This document shows positions 36,533 through 45,647 of a DNA stretch of 64,000 nucleotides, piece after piece. The DNA comes from Pseudomonas sp. BSw22131. GTDB lineage: Bacteria; Pseudomonadota; Gammaproteobacteria; Pseudomonadales; Pseudomonadaceae. The notes under the pieces were generated by a model, which made no database searches, was not told where the DNA came from, and saw only the letters and a list, made by a program, of their open reading frames with translations. Both the position numbers and the translations under genes were made by a program. The stretch is taken from NCBI RefSeq assembly GCF_026810445.1, contig NZ_CP113949.1, positions 2,294,001-2,358,000 on the forward strand. Reading direction: 5' to 3'. How positions within the stretch are numbered: the stretch's first letter is position 1; each line of letters begins with the position of its first letter.

Positions 36533-37651
36533 ATGGCCTTGACCGAAAACCACGATGACATGACCTCGTTGCCTGTTTTGTCCCGGCACGAAGGGCGCTA
36601 CAGCAACCACAAACCGATGAACCGTTCCGGCTTCTTCAAGACTATGCGGATTTTCTGGAATGCCATGGTCAACAAGCCTCGCCACACGCGTCCTGCCGGG
36701 GAAATACCGGTCCAGCCGCTGTCCCGCCAGCAATTGCTGGCAGCGCCGAACAACACGGTCTACCGACTGGGGCATTCGACTGTTTTGCTCAAAATGCGTG
36801 ACGCGTATTTTTTGACTGATCCGGTATTCGCCGAGCGAGCCTCGCCCGTTCAATGGGCCGGGCCGCAGCGTTTTCACCTGCCCCCGATCAGCCTTGAGGA
36901 CTTGCCGCCGCTCAAGGCGGTAATTCTGTCCCACAATCACTACGACCACCTGGACCACATGACCATTCAGGTGCTCAAGGACAAAACCGAGCACTTCATT
37001 GCGCCCATTGGTGTCGGCGACACGCTGATCGAGTGGGGTGTGGCAGCAGAAAAAGTCCAGCAGTTGAACTGGTGGCAATCCACCGACATTCACGGGATTC
37101 AATTTGTCGCCACGCCTGCGCAGCACTTTTCCGGGCGCTCCCTGCGTGACGGCAATCAAACGCTTTGGGCGTCGTGGGTGATGATCAACGATCAACAGCG
37201 GATTTTCTTCAGCGGCGATACTGGCTATCACAGCGGCTTCAAAGTCATTGGTGAGCACTACGGCCCGTTTGATCTGACGCTGATGGAAACCGGTGCCTAC
37301 AACGTCGATTGGCCGGACGTGCACATGCAGCCGGAGGAAACGTTGCAGGCGCATCTCGATTTGCGCGGCAAATGGATGTTGCCGATCCACAACGGCACGT
37401 TCGACCTGGCCATGCACGCCTGGCACGAACCGTTCGACCGCATCCTAGGATTGGCATGGGAGCGCAGCGTGTCGATCACTACGCCGCAGATGGGCCAGCC
37501 GTTCTACGTGGATTACCCGCACCGGGGAGAGGCGTGGTGGACCACAGTGGAGAGCGTCGATGAAGACGAAGGCGCACCTGAAATCGTCCCGGGCCACAAA
37601 CGTGGCTGCCTGAGCGCAGATTCCTCGCATCAGGTTCATAACCGGGGCTGA
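36533..37651 (+). CDS. MBL-fold hydrolase, NAPE-PLD-like
   Basis: A 372-residue metallo-beta-lactamase-fold protein. The metal site SHNHYDHLDH is at residues 133-142, with later ligands in TPAQHFSGRSLRDG, FFSGDTGYHSGF and IHNGTFDLAMHAWHEP. The layout resembles N-acyl-phosphatidylethanolamine phospholipase D-like and UlaG-like hydrolases. No signal peptide is seen, so it is cytoplasmic or membrane-associated. The ATG at 36533 has a GGAG site; the frame is open 25 codons further. It is under the divergent TetR repressor. The substrate is not known. Confidence 0.85.
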   Translation: MALTENHDDMTSLPVLSRHEGRYSNHKPMNRSGFFKTMRIFWNAMVNKPRHTRPAGEIPVQPLSRQQLLAAPNNTVYRLGHSTVLLKMRDAYFLTDPVFAERASPVQWAGPQRFHLPPISLEDLPPLKAVILSHNHYDHLDHMTIQVLKDKTEHFIAPIGVGDTLIEWGVAAEKVQQLNWWQSTDIHGIQFVATPAQHFSGRSLRDGNQTLWASWVMINDQQRIFFSGDTGYHSGFKVIGEHYGPFDLTLMETGAYNVDWPDVHMQPEETLQAHLDLRGKWMLPIHNGTFDLAMHAWHEPFDRILGLAWERSVSITTPQMGQPFYVDYPHRGEAWWTTVESVDEDEGAPEIVPGHKRGCLSADSSHQVHNRG

Positions 37652-37725
37652 TCAGCACACTGCCAGAAGCAATTGCCTGCACTAGCCGCCGCTCCCCTGT
37701 TGGGGGAAAGCGGCAGTGGCAAACG

Positions 37726-37884
37726 CTACTCGTGGTTTGCTGGATCGGTTTCGTCGTCGGGATCATCGGGCGACCGGGGCCTGGGGTGCTCACCCTGCTC
37801 GTTGAGTTGCTTGTGCTTGTCGCCGACCTTTCCCGCGTTCTCCGCAGTGTGATTGAGGTCTTCGCGTTCCGATTCCTGAGTCAT
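37726..37884 (-). CDS. Small acidic/polar protein, 52 residues
   Basis: A short frame with the Shine-Dalgarno GAGG seven bases before its ATG, encoding a very polar protein: MTQESEREDLNHTAENAGKV, then KHKQLNEQGEHPR and an end rich in Asp and Pro (SPDDPDDETDP). It has no hydrophobic core and is probably disordered. It begins 38 bases after the stop of the Rieske-FAD reductase on the same strand, so it is likely co-transcribed. I do not recognise a function. Confidence 0.65.
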   Translation of the reverse strand: MTQESEREDLNHTAENAGKVGDKHKQLNEQGEHPRPRSPDDPDDETDPANHE

Positions 37885-37922
37885 GTCTTATCCTCGGCTT
37901 TATTGCCTGTGGGTTGCCCGAC

Positions 37923-39464
37923 TTACGACGCCATCGCCGTGATCAGCATCAGCGCCTCATTCACGAACAGGGGTTGTTTCATGCGCTCGGCCAACATGGC
38001 CATTTCGCGCTCTCGCTTGCAAGCCACTGCGGCGACTACCACGCCTTGGCGACACATCAAGGCGAGAAACTCGAAAGTCTCAGGTTCACCCAGATAAACG
38101 ATGTCATCCCACTTGTCGGCATGGCCCAGATAGTCGACGCGCTTATCAAAGTGCAGCGTCCAGAAATAAGGCACATCCGTATAGCGCTCGTCCGCGCCAA
38201 GCATGTTGCTTGCGGCGATTCGAGCCTGTTGCTGAGCCACCCGCCAGTGTTCAATCCGCACAGGGCTGTCAGCCAGCGGGAACGTGGCAATGTCCCCGGC
38301 GGCCCATACGTTGTCGGTCACGCGCATTGCGCCGTCGACCTTGAGTGAGCCGTCCTTTTCCAGGGTCACGCCATCGATAAATTGCGTGGCCGGGTCTACG
38401 CCAATGCCGATGAGCGCGAGATCCACCGGCATTTTTTCACCGCTGCTCAGCACGGCATGGGCGAGAGCGCTGCCGGCGGTATCACCTTCGAAACGGCTGA
38501 CTTCAACGTGCGTTCGGAAGACCACACCGTGCTCCTCGTGCAAGGCGCGAATCGCACGCCCGATGCGCTCGCCAAACGGTGCGGCAAAGGGCGTTTCGTG
38601 CCGGGCCAGGACGGTGACTTCAACCTGATTTTTGCGCAGTGCCGAGGCCGCTTCCAGTCCGATAAAACTGTCGCCGACGATCAGCACATGAGTGCCGGGC
38701 CTCGCCGCGTCGAGAATGTGTCTGGCGTCGTCCCTGTGGCGCAGTGTCAGCACCTGTGGCAGCTGCGCGCCGATTAATGGTAGCGCCCGAGGTTCGCCAC
38801 CGGTGGTGATCAGTGCGGCGTCGTAATCGAAGCGGCGGCCGTCGGCAATGAACAGCCGCCGGTTGGTGACGTCGAGTTTCATCACCTCGCCCCAGATCCG
38901 TTCGATGCGGTGCTCGGTATAAAAGTGCTCCTCGCGTAAATCGGGTGTCTGCTCCGGGGGCATTTCAGCGGCCAATACCGCTTTGCTTAATGCTGTGCGG
39001 TCGTAGCCCGGATGCTCTTCCCGATCGATCAGGAGTACTTGGCCGTTAAAGCCCTTCTCGCGCAGCGCAGCCGCAGCTGCCGTACCCGCTGCACCTGCGC
39101 CGATGATCACGAAGCAGCGCGCGTCTTTCTCAAGCGTCGGCGTGGGCCGGGCAATGGGCTGGTCGTCCACTTGAACGTGGCCGTCAACCACGTGTGCCGG
39201 ATATTGGAGCAGAGCGTCCAGTGCCGGCGGTTCACACAGGCGGCCGTCGTCTACGGCAAATTGTGCCTTGTGCCACGGGCAGATCAACTGCCCGTTGCAC
39301 ACCGCGCCATCGGCCAGCGGTGCACCCGCGTGGGGGCAGTCGCCCTGAAAGGCGCGAACCTCGTTGCCCACCCGAATCAAGACGATATTTTTCTCGCCCA
39401 GCTTTACCTCAATCCCACGGTCTTCATGCAACTCAGCCAGTTCAGCGACTCGATGTAATGGCAT
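37923..39464 (-). CDS. Rieske-type FAD-dependent NAD(P)H reductase
   Basis: A 513-residue fusion. Residues 1-100 form a Rieske [2Fe-2S] domain with both ligand pairs (CPHAGAPL, Cys43/His45; CPWHKAQF, Cys62/His65). Then comes a pyridine-nucleotide-disulfide-type reductase: FAD site VIIGAGAAGTAAAAALREKG near 118, NAD site VLIVGDSFIGLEAASALRKN near 255, and second FAD motif VWAAGDIATFPL near 405. The order is that of AIFM3-like and ferredoxin-reductase-like proteins. The electron acceptor is unknown, as no oxygenase lies nearby. Confidence 0.9.
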   Translation of the reverse strand: MPLHRVAELAELHEDRGIEVKLGEKNIVLIRVGNEVRAFQGDCPHAGAPLADGAVCNGQLICPWHKAQFAVDDGRLCEPPALDALLQYPAHVVDGHVQVDDQPIARPTPTLEKDARCFVIIGAGAAGTAAAAALREKGFNGQVLLIDREEHPGYDRTALSKAVLAAEMPPEQTPDLREEHFYTEHRIERIWGEVMKLDVTNRRLFIADGRRFDYDAALITTGGEPRALPLIGAQLPQVLTLRHRDDARHILDAARPGTHVLIVGDSFIGLEAASALRKNQVEVTVLARHETPFAAPFGERIGRAIRALHEEHGVVFRTHVEVSRFEGDTAGSALAHAVLSSGEKMPVDLALIGIGVDPATQFIDGVTLEKDGSLKVDGAMRVTDNVWAAGDIATFPLADSPVRIEHWRVAQQQARIAASNMLGADERYTDVPYFWTLHFDKRVDYLGHADKWDDIVYLGEPETFEFLALMCRQGVVVAAVACKREREMAMLAERMKQPLFVNEALMLITAMAS

Positions 39465-39547
39465 ATCAATATCCTTATCAGCTTTCTAGTGTGAGTCGGG
39501 AGCTGATGGACAGGTTCAGTGAAAGTAGTGGACGGTAGGTTGAACCA

Positions 39548-40033
39548 TCAGCGCACCAATCCCAATCGCTCGTGCCAGTCGGCAATGGATTCCTCGGGGT
39601 AATGATCGAATTGCTGGTCGTTCGGACCGGCCTGGACTTCCACCCAAGATGCTTTGGAGTCGAGCAGCAGGTGCGTGTGCTCGGGCGGTGTCGGCAGGGG
39701 CGTGTCGATGGCCGACGCAAAGGGGTGAATAAGCTCAGGCCACTCTGGACTGAACAGCCAGAGCGCGCTGGCGCAGTGCTTGCAGAAATGGCGTTCGGCG
39801 CTGCTGAGGTGGACAGGCTGATCGCCGTCTCGCATTTTCGCGTGGTAGATCGAGATGCTCGATTTCCCTTTGACCTTGAGGGTGGCGGCATCGCCGCCGA
39901 GGTTGATCGCGTAGCCGCCACCGCCTTGGGTCTTGCGGCAGATGGAGCAGTAGCAGCGTTGATAAGGATACGGGTGGACGCTGGTCAGGCTGAACTCCAC
40001 CTCACCGCAATGGCAGGAACCTTCGAGATGCAT
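39548..40033 (-). CDS. GFA/CENP-V family zinc protein
   Basis: A 161-residue protein of the glutathione-dependent formaldehyde-activating (GFA) fold. All zinc-binding cysteine groups are visible: SCHCGEV (residues 6-12), CYCSICRKTQG (27-37) and HFCKHCASAL (82-91). The name comes from one enzyme that joins formaldehyde and glutathione; most members have no proven activity. It lies just upstream, in transcription sense, of the Rieske reductase, 84 bases away. Confidence 0.87.
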   Translation of the reverse strand: MHLEGSCHCGEVEFSLTSVHPYPYQRCYCSICRKTQGGGGYAINLGGDAATLKVKGKSSISIYHAKMRDGDQPVHLSSAERHFCKHCASALWLFSPEWPELIHPFASAIDTPLPTPPEHTHLLLDSKASWVEVQAGPNDQQFDHYPEESIADWHERLGLVR

Positions 40034-40281
40034 GGGATCGTCTCCGTTATAGGCTGAGAAGTTACCTCTCGATATCTAGACCACGTGCTGTCGGGATCTG
40101 CGCATTTTTTTGCGATGCTCACTCAGACGGGCGTTGGGAGCGGCTGCGAGTGCTGTCGCGACAGACAATGGTCTACCGTCGCTTCACCGATCACTTGCCT
40201 GCAACTGTCCCGGCTTGCATGATTCGCCATGACTAATAATAGATGGCGGGCCGAACCTGCCGAACAGATAGGTGAAAAGCA

Positions 40282-41526
40282 ATGGATCACGTGAATCGCG
40301 GTTTCAGCAGCTGGCTTGGCGCACCGGGGCACAAGGCCTGGCTGGCGCACGAAGGCGACCGGTTACTGGCGTTTGCCAAAGCGGCCCGCCTGCCTCAGGG
40401 CTTCGGCAACCTCGATGACCAAGGCCGTTTGCCTGCCGACGCTGTCGCCGAAACCATGAACACCGCACGCATGACCCACAGTTTTGCCATGGCCCACATC
40501 AACGGCCTGCCGGGATTTGCAGCGTTGGTCGATCATGGCGTTGCGGCGCTGGCGGGCCCGCTGCGTGATGCAGAGCATGGCGGCTGGTTCGCCAAACCGC
40601 TGGAGCACAGCACCGACACGGGCAAGGCCGCCTACCTGCACGCATTCGTTGCGCTGGCCGCCAGCTCTGCCGTTGTCGCCAGACGCCCCGGCGCCCAGAC
40701 GCTGCTCGAACAGGCTATCCACGTGATCAAGCAGCATTTCTGGAGCGAAGAAGAGGGCGCCATGCGCGAGTCCTTCGCCCGGGACTGGAGCGGCGAAGAA
40801 GCCTATCGCGGCGCCAACAGCAACATGCACAGCACCGAAGCCTTTCTGGCGCTGGCCGACGTGACCGGCGACGCCCAATGGCTGGACCGCGCGCTGCACA
40901 TCGTGGACCGGGTGATTCATCAGCACGCCGCTGTTAATAATCATCAGGTGATCGAGCACTTCGATCCGCAGTGGCAGGCGGTCCTGGAGTACAACCACGA
41001 CAAGCCTGATGACGCATTCCGCCCTTACGGCACGACGCCGGGCCATGCATTCGAATGGTCGCGCCTTGTGCTCCACCTCGAAGCCGCGCGGCATAAAGCC
41101 AAATTGTCGAGCCCGTCCTGGCTGCTCGCAGATGCGCGGGGTTTGTTCGAGAACGCCTGCCGGTATGGCTGGAACGTCGATGGCGCTCCGGGCATCGTCT
41201 ACACCCTGGACTGGGAAAACCGCCCAGTGGTGCGCCATCGTCTGCACTGGACCCATGCCGAAGCGGCCGCCGCATCGGCTGCGTTGTTGCAGCGCACTGG
41301 CGAGGAGCAGTACGAAACCTGGTATCGGGTGTTCTGGGAGTTCAACGAAACGTTGTTCATCGACCGCGAACAGGGAAGCTGGCGCCACGAGCTGAACCCG
41401 CAAAACCAGCCAAGTGCAGATATCTGGCCGGGCAAGCCGGACCTCTATCACGCCTATCAGGCGACCCTCCTGCCGATGTTGCCGCTGGCGCAAAGCCTGG
41501 CAACGGCGTTGGCGCGCTTGTCATGA
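40282..41526 (+). CDS. AGE-family sugar isomerase (D-mannose isomerase-like)
   Basis: A 414-residue (alpha/alpha)6-barrel protein of the N-acylglucosamine 2-epimerase family. TARMTHSFAMAHI, AYRGANSNMHSTEAFLALAD, TPGHAFEWSRLVL and HWTHAEAAAASAAL carry the conserved Arg and His residues of the active site. The RxNxHxxE-like pattern fits YihS/mannose-isomerase members that interconvert mannose, fructose and glucose rather than epimerising acylated sugars. The last four bases overlap the hexapeptide-repeat gene that follows. Confidence 0.88.
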   Translation: MDHVNRGFSSWLGAPGHKAWLAHEGDRLLAFAKAARLPQGFGNLDDQGRLPADAVAETMNTARMTHSFAMAHINGLPGFAALVDHGVAALAGPLRDAEHGGWFAKPLEHSTDTGKAAYLHAFVALAASSAVVARRPGAQTLLEQAIHVIKQHFWSEEEGAMRESFARDWSGEEAYRGANSNMHSTEAFLALADVTGDAQWLDRALHIVDRVIHQHAAVNNHQVIEHFDPQWQAVLEYNHDKPDDAFRPYGTTPGHAFEWSRLVLHLEAARHKAKLSSPSWLLADARGLFENACRYGWNVDGAPGIVYTLDWENRPVVRHRLHWTHAEAAAASAALLQRTGEEQYETWYRVFWEFNETLFIDREQGSWRHELNPQNQPSADIWPGKPDLYHAYQATLLPMLPLAQSLATALARLS

Positions 41527-42173
41527 TCAGGCTGGCTGACTTCATCAACGACATTAAACGTTCACCGCTGTCACCGTGGTCAGCGCTGAACCCTTGGGAG
41601 CTGGTCGCGCAGGCGCCCGAGGTAGTGCTTGAGCTGCTCAAGGCACTCTCGCCGGATGATTACGAAATCCGCGGCGACGTTGCCGTTCACAAGAGCACAA
41701 TTGTGGAGCAGGGCGCCGTCCTCAAAGGCCCGTTGATCCTGGGTCCACGCTGCTTCGTCGCTGCAGGTGCTTATCTGCGCGGCGGTTGCTGGGTGGACGA
41801 AGGTTGCACGTTCGGGCCGGGCGCTGAGCTCAAGACATCAATCGTGTTCGCGGGGACCAAGCTTGCACACTTCAATTTTGTCGGCGACTCGGTGTTGGGC
41901 ACGGGCGTTAACCTGGAAGCAGGCAGCATCGTCTGCAACTACCGAAACGAACGCGACGACAAACACGTGCAGGTGAGGATTGATAACCGACTGATAGCCA
42001 CTGGCTGCGACAAGTTCGGGGCATTGATAGGCGACCAGTCACGCATCGGCGCTAACGCCGTGCTGGCCCCCGGCGCGCTTTTGACGCCCGGCTCTGTGGT
42101 GCGCCGCGGCGCCTTGTTCGATGCTGAAGTCGGCGAATTGAACACGGTGCCTGCTACCCCGCACGCTGAATAA
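41523..42173 (+). CDS. Left-handed beta-helix (hexapeptide repeat) protein
   Basis: A 216-residue protein with an LpxA/GlmU-type beta-helix. Hexapeptide turns are visible from about residue 57: VHKSTIVEQGAVLKGPLILG, CFVAAGAYLRGGCWVDEGCT and later IGDQSRIGANAVLAPGALLT. The 50-residue amino end is helical and lacks a nucleotidyltransferase core. Such proteins are acyl- or acetyltransferases or sugar-nucleotide-related enzymes. The ATGA overlap with the mannose-isomerase-like gene links the two functionally. The reaction is unknown. Confidence 0.82.
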   Translation: MIRLADFINDIKRSPLSPWSALNPWELVAQAPEVVLELLKALSPDDYEIRGDVAVHKSTIVEQGAVLKGPLILGPRCFVAAGAYLRGGCWVDEGCTFGPGAELKTSIVFAGTKLAHFNFVGDSVLGTGVNLEAGSIVCNYRNERDDKHVQVRIDNRLIATGCDKFGALIGDQSRIGANAVLAPGALLTPGSVVRRGALFDAEVGELNTVPATPHAE

Positions 42174-42228
42174 GCGAACTCATTGGCGAGGTGCCCTCAG
42201 GCTGTTGACGATCTGGGCCACGACCGCT

Positions 42229-43014
42229 TCAATCCATCTCCAACTCAATCCACGTCGGTGCATGGTCGCTGGCGTGGGAGAGATCCCTTACCCAGCGGTC
42301 CACTCCGGCGTTGACGAGCCTGGGCGCCAGATCGGCACTCAACAGCAGATGATCGATGCGCACGCCGGAGTCAGTTTTCCAGTGATTACGAAAGTAATCC
42401 CAGAAGGTATAAATGCGCTCATCCGGGAAGTGAGCCCGCAGTGCATCGGTCCAGCCCTGATCGAGCAGACGCTGAAAGCAGGCACGGCTTTCGGGCTGGA
42501 GCAATGCATCCTTTAGCCATGAGCGGGTGTTGTAAATGTCTAGATCGGTGGGGATGACGTTGTAGTCACCGGCAAGAACCACCGGGTGCGTGCTCTTGAA
42601 CAACGTGTCGGCGTGCGCGATCAGGTGTTCGAACCAGGCCAGTTTGTAGTCGAACTTGGGGCCCGGCTGGGGATTGCCATTGGGCAGATACAGACAGCCG
42701 ACGATGACGCCTTGCACCGCCGCTTCCAGATAGCGGCTGTGACTGTCCTTTTCATTGCCCGGCAAACCCCTGCGTATCTCCAGCGGGTCCATGTCCCTTG
42801 CCAGAATCGCCACGCCATTCCACGAAGATTGCCCATGCCAGATTGCCCCGTAGCCCGCTTTCTGGATGGCCGCAGCAGGGAAGGCCGCATCCACCGCTTT
42901 CAGTTCCTGAAGACAGACGACGTCAGGCGCCTCTGTCTCCAGCCATTCCAGCAGGATAGGAAGGCGGGCGCGGATACCGTTGATATTGAATGTGGCGATT
43001 TTCAGACTGTTCAC
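42229..43014 (-). CDS. xthA: Exonuclease III (AP endonuclease)
   Basis: A 261-residue enzyme of the EEP superfamily that cuts at abasic sites and degrades one strand from 3' ends. Catalytic stretches are LKIATFNINGIRAR, VVCLQELKAVD (metal Glu), VLAGDYNVIPTDLDI (Asp/Asn), and the final SDHAPTWIELE (Asp-His pair). The frame runs 10 codons further to an ATG without a ribosome site; the GTG at 43014 has GAGG eight bases away and gives the normal start. It is a single gene facing the hexapeptide protein. Confidence 0.93.
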   Translation of the reverse strand: MNSLKIATFNINGIRARLPILLEWLETEAPDVVCLQELKAVDAAFPAAAIQKAGYGAIWHGQSSWNGVAILARDMDPLEIRRGLPGNEKDSHSRYLEAAVQGVIVGCLYLPNGNPQPGPKFDYKLAWFEHLIAHADTLFKSTHPVVLAGDYNVIPTDLDIYNTRSWLKDALLQPESRACFQRLLDQGWTDALRAHFPDERIYTFWDYFRNHWKTDSGVRIDHLLLSADLAPRLVNAGVDRWVRDLSHASDHAPTWIELEMD

Positions 43015-43159
43015 GGGTGCGGCCTCGCGCGCGGGTTTCAGCATTCGAGGACGTGGTGATACATAAGATTCAACACGAATGCGACTGAAGGCACAGTCGG
43101 CAGGAGCTCGACAGTAATGGCGCCGGATTAAAACCGTCGCCTGAGTCTCACCAAAACCC

Positions 43160-44257
43160 TCAGGCCATCCGCGCCGTTACACGGATTACCTGACGGGCGA
43201 TGAAGGCGCCGGTCACGATCACCCCGAACAGACGCAGTGTCTGCATCGCCAGGACGAAGCCGACATCCGAGTGAGTATCGATGGCGATGATCGCCATCGC
43301 GTCCAGGCCGCCAGGGCTGGTCGCCAGGTACACCGACAGGAAATCCTTGCCCATCATGTCTGCAATCACATAAGCCGACAGGGCACACAGAAGGATCAGC
43401 AACAGAGACCCGAAGATCATTGCCGGCAGGCGCCGCCAAACGTAGTTGATCGTTACCCGGTCAAAGCGCAGGCCGATGTAGCTGCCGATTGCGCCATAGG
43501 CCACGGCCAGCAGCCACGGCGGTATCGTGATCTGCATCAAACCGCTGAGTTGCAGCGCGCCACCCAAAACCAGCGGCACCAACAGTGCACCGGCCGGTAA
43601 TTTTGATCCCAGCGTGACACCGACCACGATCACCATCAGGCTTAAACCGAGGTTCACAAGGTTCAGGCTCTGCACCGTCGCCACTGCGGTGTGGACCTCC
43701 GTGCCGCCACCTTCAACCCCGAGCAACCGGCTCACCAACGCCCCGACCATCACCACGCACACAACCCGCACGTACTGCATGGTGGCGACCACTCGCGAAT
43801 CAGCGCCGTAGTCCTCGGACATCGAAACCATCGCCGACGCTGCGCCGGGTGAAGTGCCCCAGGCGGCCGTGCTGCCTTGAATGCCGCCCCAACGCACCAG
43901 GCCAATGCCAACCAGCGCACTCAGCGCCACCGTCAATACCGTCGCGAACACCATGACATGCCAGGAGTGCAGGGCGGTCAGCAGCACGGCCATGGTCATG
44001 GAATGCGCGACGAGCACGCCGACCGCTCCTTGGCCCAGGCGAAAGACGTGTTTGTTCAGACGGATCGATGCACCGCTGATACCAAAGCCGATCGCCACCA
44101 GCATCGGACCGAGAAACAGGGCGGCAGGGACCTCGAAATATTTGAAGAGTTGACCGGCGGCGCCAGCCATGACGATCAGCAGGCACCATTGAAGCAGCGA
44201 AGGCAGGCTTTCCAGCGACAATGAGGCGGGGCGCGACAATGAGGATCTCCAGAGCAT
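43160..44257 (-). CDS. AbrB-family (ammonia monooxygenase-type name) membrane protein
   Basis: A 365-residue membrane protein with about ten helices in two related halves, the AbrB duplication pattern. Each half has an AWGTSPGAASAMVSM- or VYLATSPGGLDAMAII-like stretch. Members are often labelled ammonia monooxygenases, which is a misnomer; they are probable transporters or regulators of unknown substrate. The ATG follows GGGAGACCCC. A LysR regulator diverges 128 bases away. Confidence 0.87.
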   Translation of the reverse strand: MLWRSSLSRPASLSLESLPSLLQWCLLIVMAGAAGQLFKYFEVPAALFLGPMLVAIGFGISGASIRLNKHVFRLGQGAVGVLVAHSMTMAVLLTALHSWHVMVFATVLTVALSALVGIGLVRWGGIQGSTAAWGTSPGAASAMVSMSEDYGADSRVVATMQYVRVVCVVMVGALVSRLLGVEGGGTEVHTAVATVQSLNLVNLGLSLMVIVVGVTLGSKLPAGALLVPLVLGGALQLSGLMQITIPPWLLAVAYGAIGSYIGLRFDRVTINYVWRRLPAMIFGSLLLILLCALSAYVIADMMGKDFLSVYLATSPGGLDAMAIIAIDTHSDVGFVLAMQTLRLFGVIVTGAFIARQVIRVTARMA

Positions 44258-44385
44258 GGGGTCTCCCTTGTGAGGCTGTTCCCTTTGGGGGGATGGTGTA
44301 GGGTCTTTTGGCGAGATCAGTATCGACAGTACAATTGATCAAGTCTATTTTATAATAATCATGAATTGATAACTTTGGTTGATAT

Positions 44386-45288
44386 ATGGACCTGCGCGAT
44401 CTCACCTATTTTGAAACCATTGCCGAGCTGGGCCACTTGGGCCGCGCTGCCGAGAAGCTCAACCGTAGCCAGCCGGCGCTGACCAAAAGCATTCAGCGTC
44501 TGGAAGAGTCGTTTGGCACCAAGCTGTTCCAGCGAGACGGGCGTCGGATCAAACTGACCCCGGTGGGCGAACTGCTTCAGGCCAGGGGCAAAGTACTGCA
44601 ACAAAGCATTGCCCAGACCCAACGTGAAGTCCGTGACTTTGCCAGCGGCGCACTGGGCAACATCCGCCTGGGCTGCGCAGCGACCATGGCTGAATACCTG
44701 CTGCCGGAACTGACCAACGCGCTGCTCAAGCGGGCACCGGAACTGACGCTCAAACTGGTGATCGGCCAGGACGACATGCTCTTGGAGCAACTGCGATCCG
44801 GGCAGCTGGACATGATTATTTGCCCGCAGCGCCTGGACGACGATGAGTTCATCGGTCACCCGATCCTCACGGATCAGGCGGTGGTGATAGCCAGTCGCGA
44901 CCATCCGGTTTTCAAGGCACCGTTTCAGATGGCCGATTTGTGCCAGTACCGCTGGGTGTTGCCTCCGGTCGGTGTTTCTTCACGTAAATGGGTGGACGAG
45001 GCGTTTGCGGCGAACGGCCTGCCGTTGCCAGTGGTGCAGGTGGAGGCAAACTCCATTTCGCTGCTGCCGCGTTTGATTGCGCAGACCCGCTTGTTGAGCT
45101 TTATCGCCCGGGAAACCCTTGAGTACGGGAAAAACATGCAGCACCTGCGCGAGGTGCCCCTGGATCAAACGACGATGACCCGGACCATTTGCGTGAGTGT
45201 CCGGCGTGCGGGTTACCTCTCGCCAGCGGCGCATGCGATGGTGCAGATGCTGCGTGACAGCAACGGCGAGTTTTTCCGGTGGACCTGA
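44386..45288 (+). CDS. LysR-family regulator
   Basis: A 300-residue LysR-type regulator: helix-turn-helix LRDLTYFETIAELGHLGRAA and NRSQPALTKSIQRLEESFG in residues 2-50, and an effector domain (LLEQLRSGQLDMIICPQRL; ADLCQYRWVLPPVG). There is no clear Shine-Dalgarno before the ATG; the upstream sequence is AT-rich. It is divergent from the AbrB-type protein and probably controls it. The inducer cannot be named. Confidence 0.9.
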   Translation: MDLRDLTYFETIAELGHLGRAAEKLNRSQPALTKSIQRLEESFGTKLFQRDGRRIKLTPVGELLQARGKVLQQSIAQTQREVRDFASGALGNIRLGCAATMAEYLLPELTNALLKRAPELTLKLVIGQDDMLLEQLRSGQLDMIICPQRLDDDEFIGHPILTDQAVVIASRDHPVFKAPFQMADLCQYRWVLPPVGVSSRKWVDEAFAANGLPLPVVQVEANSISLLPRLIAQTRLLSFIARETLEYGKNMQHLREVPLDQTTMTRTICVSVRRAGYLSPAAHAMVQMLRDSNGEFFRWT

Positions 45289-45366
45289 CGCCGGGGTTCA
45301 TTTCCATACACGCCTTGCGTTAGCCTGCGGGTCACGTTCAACCGCCTTATTTGTTGGAGAGCACCC

Positions 45367-45603
45367 ATGTACCCAGAGCACATTCAGCAAGACACCCCGC
45401 TGTGGCAACACCCACTGCCGACGTTCGCTCAGCAAGACGACAGTGAAGACGACTCCCACTTCGGCGGCGATCAATCACCCCTCAATGACGCCGATGCCGA
45501 TGAAGACAGCGATCCGGAAGGCGAGCTGGACCTCACCGATCTCGGGCTGGATGAATTTGGCGATGCCGACAAACTCGATATCGGCTCGGCGTCATTGCGC
45601 TGA
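45367..45603 (+). CDS. Acidic hypothetical protein, 78 residues
   Basis: A very acidic small protein (DDSEDDSHFGGDQS; DADADEDSDPEGELDLTDLG; DEFGDADKLDIGSA), probably disordered apart from the end. The ribosome site TTGGAGAGC precedes the ATG. I do not recognise a family. It sits alone between the LysR gene and a convergent nucleoside enzyme. Confidence 0.7.
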   Translation: MYPEHIQQDTPLWQHPLPTFAQQDDSEDDSHFGGDQSPLNDADADEDSDPEGELDLTDLGLDEFGDADKLDIGSASLR

Positions 45604-45647
45604 ACACTCGCGTCGGGTTTGCGGCTCCGGCCTGTAGGTACGATCCC

